Origin: an uncultured Parabacteroides sp.
GTDB lineage: Bacteria; Bacteroidota; Bacteroidia; Bacteroidales; Tannerellaceae
NCBI GenBank assembly: GCA_900770835.1
Contig: CAAGLQ010000210.1
Coordinates: forward strand, 1-16,575
Reading direction: 5' to 3'
Length of the DNA stretch: 16,575 nucleotides
Shown here one piece after another: positions 14,625-16,575 of the stretch. Numbering within the stretch: the first letter of the stretch is position 1; the number at the start of each line of letters is the position of its first letter. Under the pieces are notes generated by a model. The model worked only from the letters and a program-made list of their open reading frames with translations, had not been told where the DNA came from and searched no databases. Position numbers and translations under genes: made by a program.

Positions 14625-15086
14625 ATGATTGTGTTGAAGTGTGTAAATGGATCGTTCGCTGGGATGCGCCTGCATGGTGTCCCTTTCGAGCGCAAAGTGC
14701 TCCACATACATGGTGTGGAAGCGGAGGGAGTTTTCCCCGTTTTTCAGGGACTCAAGGTGGAATTGCTTGCCGATGTGGATACACTTTACTATCAGCTGGG
14801 CAATACAGATCAGGCGTTTTATTGGGGCACGATGAGGGAGGCGACCAAGATACTGAAAGATGTATTGCGTCGCACTCCCTCTTTGGGTACTCAGTTTTCC
14901 GCTCAGCAATTGGAGGATATTGAGCAGGAGAAGGGGCAAATTACGGGTAAGGTATGGCATCATTATGAGGAACTCACCGCTGATGGCCGTCCTATCATGC
15001 AGTTAGTGGATCGGGAGCCACATCAAAAGTGTAAGCATACCGGTGGCAGCTATACTTGGAATCCTAAGCATTTTCACAGAGAATAA
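14625..15086 (+). CDS. Free-standing HNH/EndoVII-superfamily nuclease, WHH type
   Basis: A 153-residue protein whose C-terminus carries the metal-dependent nuclease motif of the WHH/LHH group: VWHHYEE at 110-116, MQLVDREPH at 125-133, and KHTGG at 137-141. Trp111-His112-His113, His133 and His138 are the expected active-site and metal-site positions. In this group the module is usually the C-terminal toxin tip of polymorphic toxins; here it is a single small protein with a 105-residue N-terminal part of unknown role (contains EGVFPVF at 34-40). There is no signal peptide. The likely substrate is DNA. An acidic 119-residue protein follows after 18 bases in the place where an immunity gene would be expected. 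The catalytic set looks complete. Confidence 0.78.
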   Translation: MIVLKCVNGSFAGMRLHGVPFERKVLHIHGVEAEGVFPVFQGLKVELLADVDTLYYQLGNTDQAFYWGTMREATKILKDVLRRTPSLGTQFSAQQLEDIEQEKGQITGKVWHHYEELTADGRPIMQLVDREPHQKCKHTGGSYTWNPKHFHRE

Positions 15087-15104
15087 GAATAAATGGTAAT
15101 TTGA

Positions 15105-15464
15105 ATGGAAACTTTTGAGGAGATATTAGCTTCCTATTTGGAGGCTTTCGAGCAACATCCGGATCAGGATGTGGAGCAGTTGATCACAAAGAAGACCACT
15201 GAACGTGGTCTTTCGAATAAAGGTAGAGCCTTGTTACAAGAGACAAATGTTTATTTAGATGATTTTCAGCAGAAAGTAGAAGAGATTGCTGACGCTAAAA
15301 AGTCAAAGATTGGCTTGAATACTTGGTTCTCAAATAACCTTGACCAAAGTTTGGATGGATTGGATGAAGAACAAAAAAACGTTATGTGTGATACACTTTT
15401 GAAACAGATAACACAACAAACCAAACGTTTAATTGCAGAGGAGGAGAGTCATGGAGAATCTTAA
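15105..15464 (+). CDS. Acidic helical protein, candidate partner of the nuclease
   Basis: A 119-residue protein of unknown family. By eye it has 25 acidic and 13 basic residues, net about -12, and is mainly helical, with no signal peptide, membrane span or known motif. It follows the WHH nuclease by 18 bases; nuclease toxins are often neutralised by small acidic proteins encoded directly downstream, so an immunity role is a reasonable guess but no more. Its last 14 bases overlap the start of the next gene, which points to coupled translation with that protein instead, and a joint function with it is an alternative. Confidence 0.62.
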   Translation: METFEEILASYLEAFEQHPDQDVEQLITKKTTERGLSNKGRALLQETNVYLDDFQQKVEEIADAKKSKIGLNTWFSNNLDQSLDGLDEEQKNVMCDTLLKQITQQTKRLIAEEESHGES

Positions 15465-16119
15465 AATGGTAGGTGCTCAATTGGTTGATCAAGTACGAAA
15501 GCAAGATGCTATAAAATCTCTTTTGTTAGGGCAAGAGTTACCTATAGATCAGATTCCTATAATTAAGGAATTTAGTGTACTGAAAGAGTTTCTGGAGTTG
15601 CCAATGGATGATTCCAAAGAGGTTCCCTTGAAGAAAATCATAGCGGCGGCCATAGTCACAGCTGCCGAAAAAGGAGTGTTGCCCATTCCTATAGAAACAA
15701 GTCCAGAAGCTATAGCCAGTTTAGTGGATGAGGGATTAACACGCATAAAGGTAGCCTATAAAGTAGCAAATGGTGATCTGAATGCTATTAAGGCCACAGA
15801 AGCAGTGATTAACCATGGGATGGCTCGTGTTGTGACTGTCGTTAAAAAGGTCACCGATAAACTAATTGATCAAACGTTACCGATAGTGGCTGACGCGGCA
15901 GTTAATGCGATTTCTATGGTTTACCCTCAAGCGCAACTGCTAAAGCCTTATGTACGTCAAGTGATTCCTTACGTCGGTCCTATGGTAAAACAGGCAGTTC
16001 ATATTGGAGTTAACCGAATAGCGGAAATGGCAAAACCTGTAGTCAAATCCATAATTACCTCCCTAGCAGCTGAAGGTAAGACTATTTGTTCAACCCTAAA
16101 AAATGCTCTTCTTGCATGA
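15451..16119 (+). CDS. Protein of amphipathic helices, unknown function
   Basis: A 222-residue protein that I do not recognise. It consists of Ala/Val/Ile-rich amphipathic helices broken by prolines: IAAAIVTAAEKG at 64-75, a run at 142-156, and KPYVRQVIPYVGPMVKQAV at 165-183, with lysines and arginines on one face in the second half. There is no clear transmembrane span or signal peptide. Such a composition suits membrane-surface binding or pore formation, as in apolipoprotein-like or lytic proteins, but this is inferred from pattern only. ATG 15451 was chosen because GAGGAG lies about 7 bases upstream; it overlaps the previous gene by 14 bases. Its TGA overlaps the next ATG (ATGA). Confidence 0.65.
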   Translation: MENLKMVGAQLVDQVRKQDAIKSLLLGQELPIDQIPIIKEFSVLKEFLELPMDDSKEVPLKKIIAAAIVTAAEKGVLPIPIETSPEAIASLVDEGLTRIKVAYKVANGDLNAIKATEAVINHGMARVVTVVKKVTDKLIDQTLPIVADAAVNAISMVYPQAQLLKPYVRQVIPYVGPMVKQAVHIGVNRIAEMAKPVVKSIITSLAAEGKTICSTLKNALLA

Positions 16120-16478
16120 CTTTAATACCTATTGCAAAACCGGTTCGGATTCGCATCAAGTCTGGAGGCGAAGAACATTCCTCTTTGGAATCATTGAAAC
16201 GGAATTTCTGTATAGAGGATATAAAACCGCTGTTGGATGGACGTTTGATTCGTTGGTTGCAACGGTTAGGAAAGAAAGAACAAGTGTTGGCAGATAAGTT
16301 GAAGGCTTTTGATGCCAATCTTTTGGATCAAGAAGAAGGTATGTTCGCCTTTATTCAACTTTTTTTTGACCAAGAATTGGAAGCAGCCCATTTGCGCTCT
16401 GTGCAAGATGTGGCTCAACATTGGCTGACTGATCCAAACTATCAACGTAATGGTATCTATTTAGGGATATTCAGTTAA
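16116..16478 (+). CDS. Small protein with SSLxSLxxNF / DGRLxRWL motif
   Basis: A 120-residue protein. The start ATG 16116 overlaps the preceding stop as ATGA, a classic coupling signal. Its main feature is a motif at 12-52: IRIKSGGEEHSSLESL, then FCIEDIKPLLDGRLIRWLQ. I have an impression of having seen this module at the N-terminus of repeat-containing bacterial proteins (Sel1 or TPR type), but I cannot name it and it may be a new family. The rest (60-120) is helical. It is the last gene of the operon; there is no terminator directly after it, and the next signals are a promoter and hairpin starting 15 bases downstream. Confidence 0.65.
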   Translation: MTLIPIAKPVRIRIKSGGEEHSSLESLKRNFCIEDIKPLLDGRLIRWLQRLGKKEQVLADKLKAFDANLLDQEEGMFAFIQLFFDQELEAAHLRSVQDVAQHWLTDPNYQRNGIYLGIFS

Positions 16479-16492
16479 TGGCTAATTGATTA

Positions 16493-16524
16493 TTTGCCAG
16501 AGTCATAGATATTTTGTAACTTTA
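16493..16524 (+). promoter_or_regulatory. Promoter-like TTTG-N20-TAACTTTA at the right edge
   Basis: TTTG at 16493-16496 and TAACTTTA at 16517-16524 with a 20-base spacer. The -7 box differs from consensus only in the last base. It would start a transcript near 16531, beginning with the GC-rich hairpin there. Confidence 0.45.
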
Positions 16525-16530
16525 CAAAGA

Positions 16531-16566
16531 ACCCCCGATGGACCCATCTCGGGCTTATTCGGGGGT
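16531..16566 (+). other. GC-rich hairpin at the 5' end of the next transcript or end of operon
   Basis: ACCCCCGA (16531-16538) pairs with TCGGGGGT (16559-16566); inside, GATGG can pair with CCATC, and AAAGAA/TTCTTT can extend the base. No T-run is visible within the window, so whether it terminates the accessory operon or begins a structured leader from the 16493 promoter stays open. Confidence 0.45.
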
Positions 16567-16575
16567 AATTCTTTA

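Noticed and set aside
14346..14963. Minus-strand frame of 205 codons opposite the DUF6140-like and nuclease genes
   Set aside because: The plus-strand frames carry recognisable motifs; the minus frame is rich in Leu/His/Arg typical of an antisense shadow and has no start signals.
16086..16115. TTG start at 16086 adding a CSSC-containing N-terminus to the last gene
   Set aside because: The ATGA overlap at 16116 is a much more usual coupling signal, and the extension is the shadow of the preceding gene's 3' end.
1..16575. CRISPR arrays, tRNA/rRNA genes, transposases or integrases
   Set aside because: I looked for regularly spaced repeats, cloverleaf-like segments and recombinase motifs on both strands and saw none.

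Overview
The window looks like a chromosomal segment from an anaerobic Bacteroidota, most likely of the order Bacteroidales. The evidence is a run of promoters of the Bacteroidetes type (TTTG, 19-21 bases, TAnnTTTG), A-rich or absent Shine-Dalgarno sites on most genes, a GldB-family lipoprotein, and an etfB-etfA-acyl-CoA dehydrogenase operon of the kind found in these bacteria. I cannot name genus or species from the sequence alone.

Left part (1-9811), mostly core genes. On the minus strand, reading from about 3.6 kb to the window edge, are etfB, etfA and a long acyl-CoA dehydrogenase, tightly packed, forming a fatty-acyl oxidation/electron-transfer unit. On the plus strand follow a secreted endonuclease/exonuclease/phosphatase-family hydrolase, a possible small RNA, a 37-residue lysine-rich small protein on the minus strand with its own promoter and terminator, the GldB-like lipoprotein, and a pair made of a DEDDh exonuclease and a 568-residue WYL-domain protein. 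After these lies the C-terminal remnant of a DUF234-type ATPase, a pseudogene that still sits behind a good promoter.

Middle (9812-10645), no protein gene. It holds two diverged tandem copies of a structured RNA of about 245-275 nt. Each has a promoter-like element, a 5' hairpin whose outer stem changes in a compensatory way around an identical GCC-AAGCGA-GGC core, two more shared helices, and a terminator-like hairpin. In the second copy the strand that closes the third helix can instead form the terminator stem. The only promoter I see for the following operon is that of this copy, so it may be an attenuating leader. A very purine-rich tract and a 7-codon minigene directly precede the next start codon.

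Right part (10646-16478), accessory operon of eight genes, all on the plus strand. In order they are: a 665-residue protein with a PH-like N-terminus, helical-repeat middle and two C-terminal acidic repeats; a 429-residue protein with two membrane segments; a DUF1232/YkvA-type small protein; a 73-residue protein resembling DUF6140; a free-standing HNH/EndoVII-superfamily nuclease of the WHH type; an acidic 119-residue protein; a 222-residue protein of amphipathic helices; and a 120-residue protein with an SSLxSLxxNF...DGRLxRWL motif. Spacings are short (13-81 bases) and the last three genes overlap. The set suggests a membrane-linked effector or conflict system with a nuclease and possible immunity or regulatory partners, but no function can be proven here. 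The window ends with a promoter and GC-rich hairpin of the next transcription unit.
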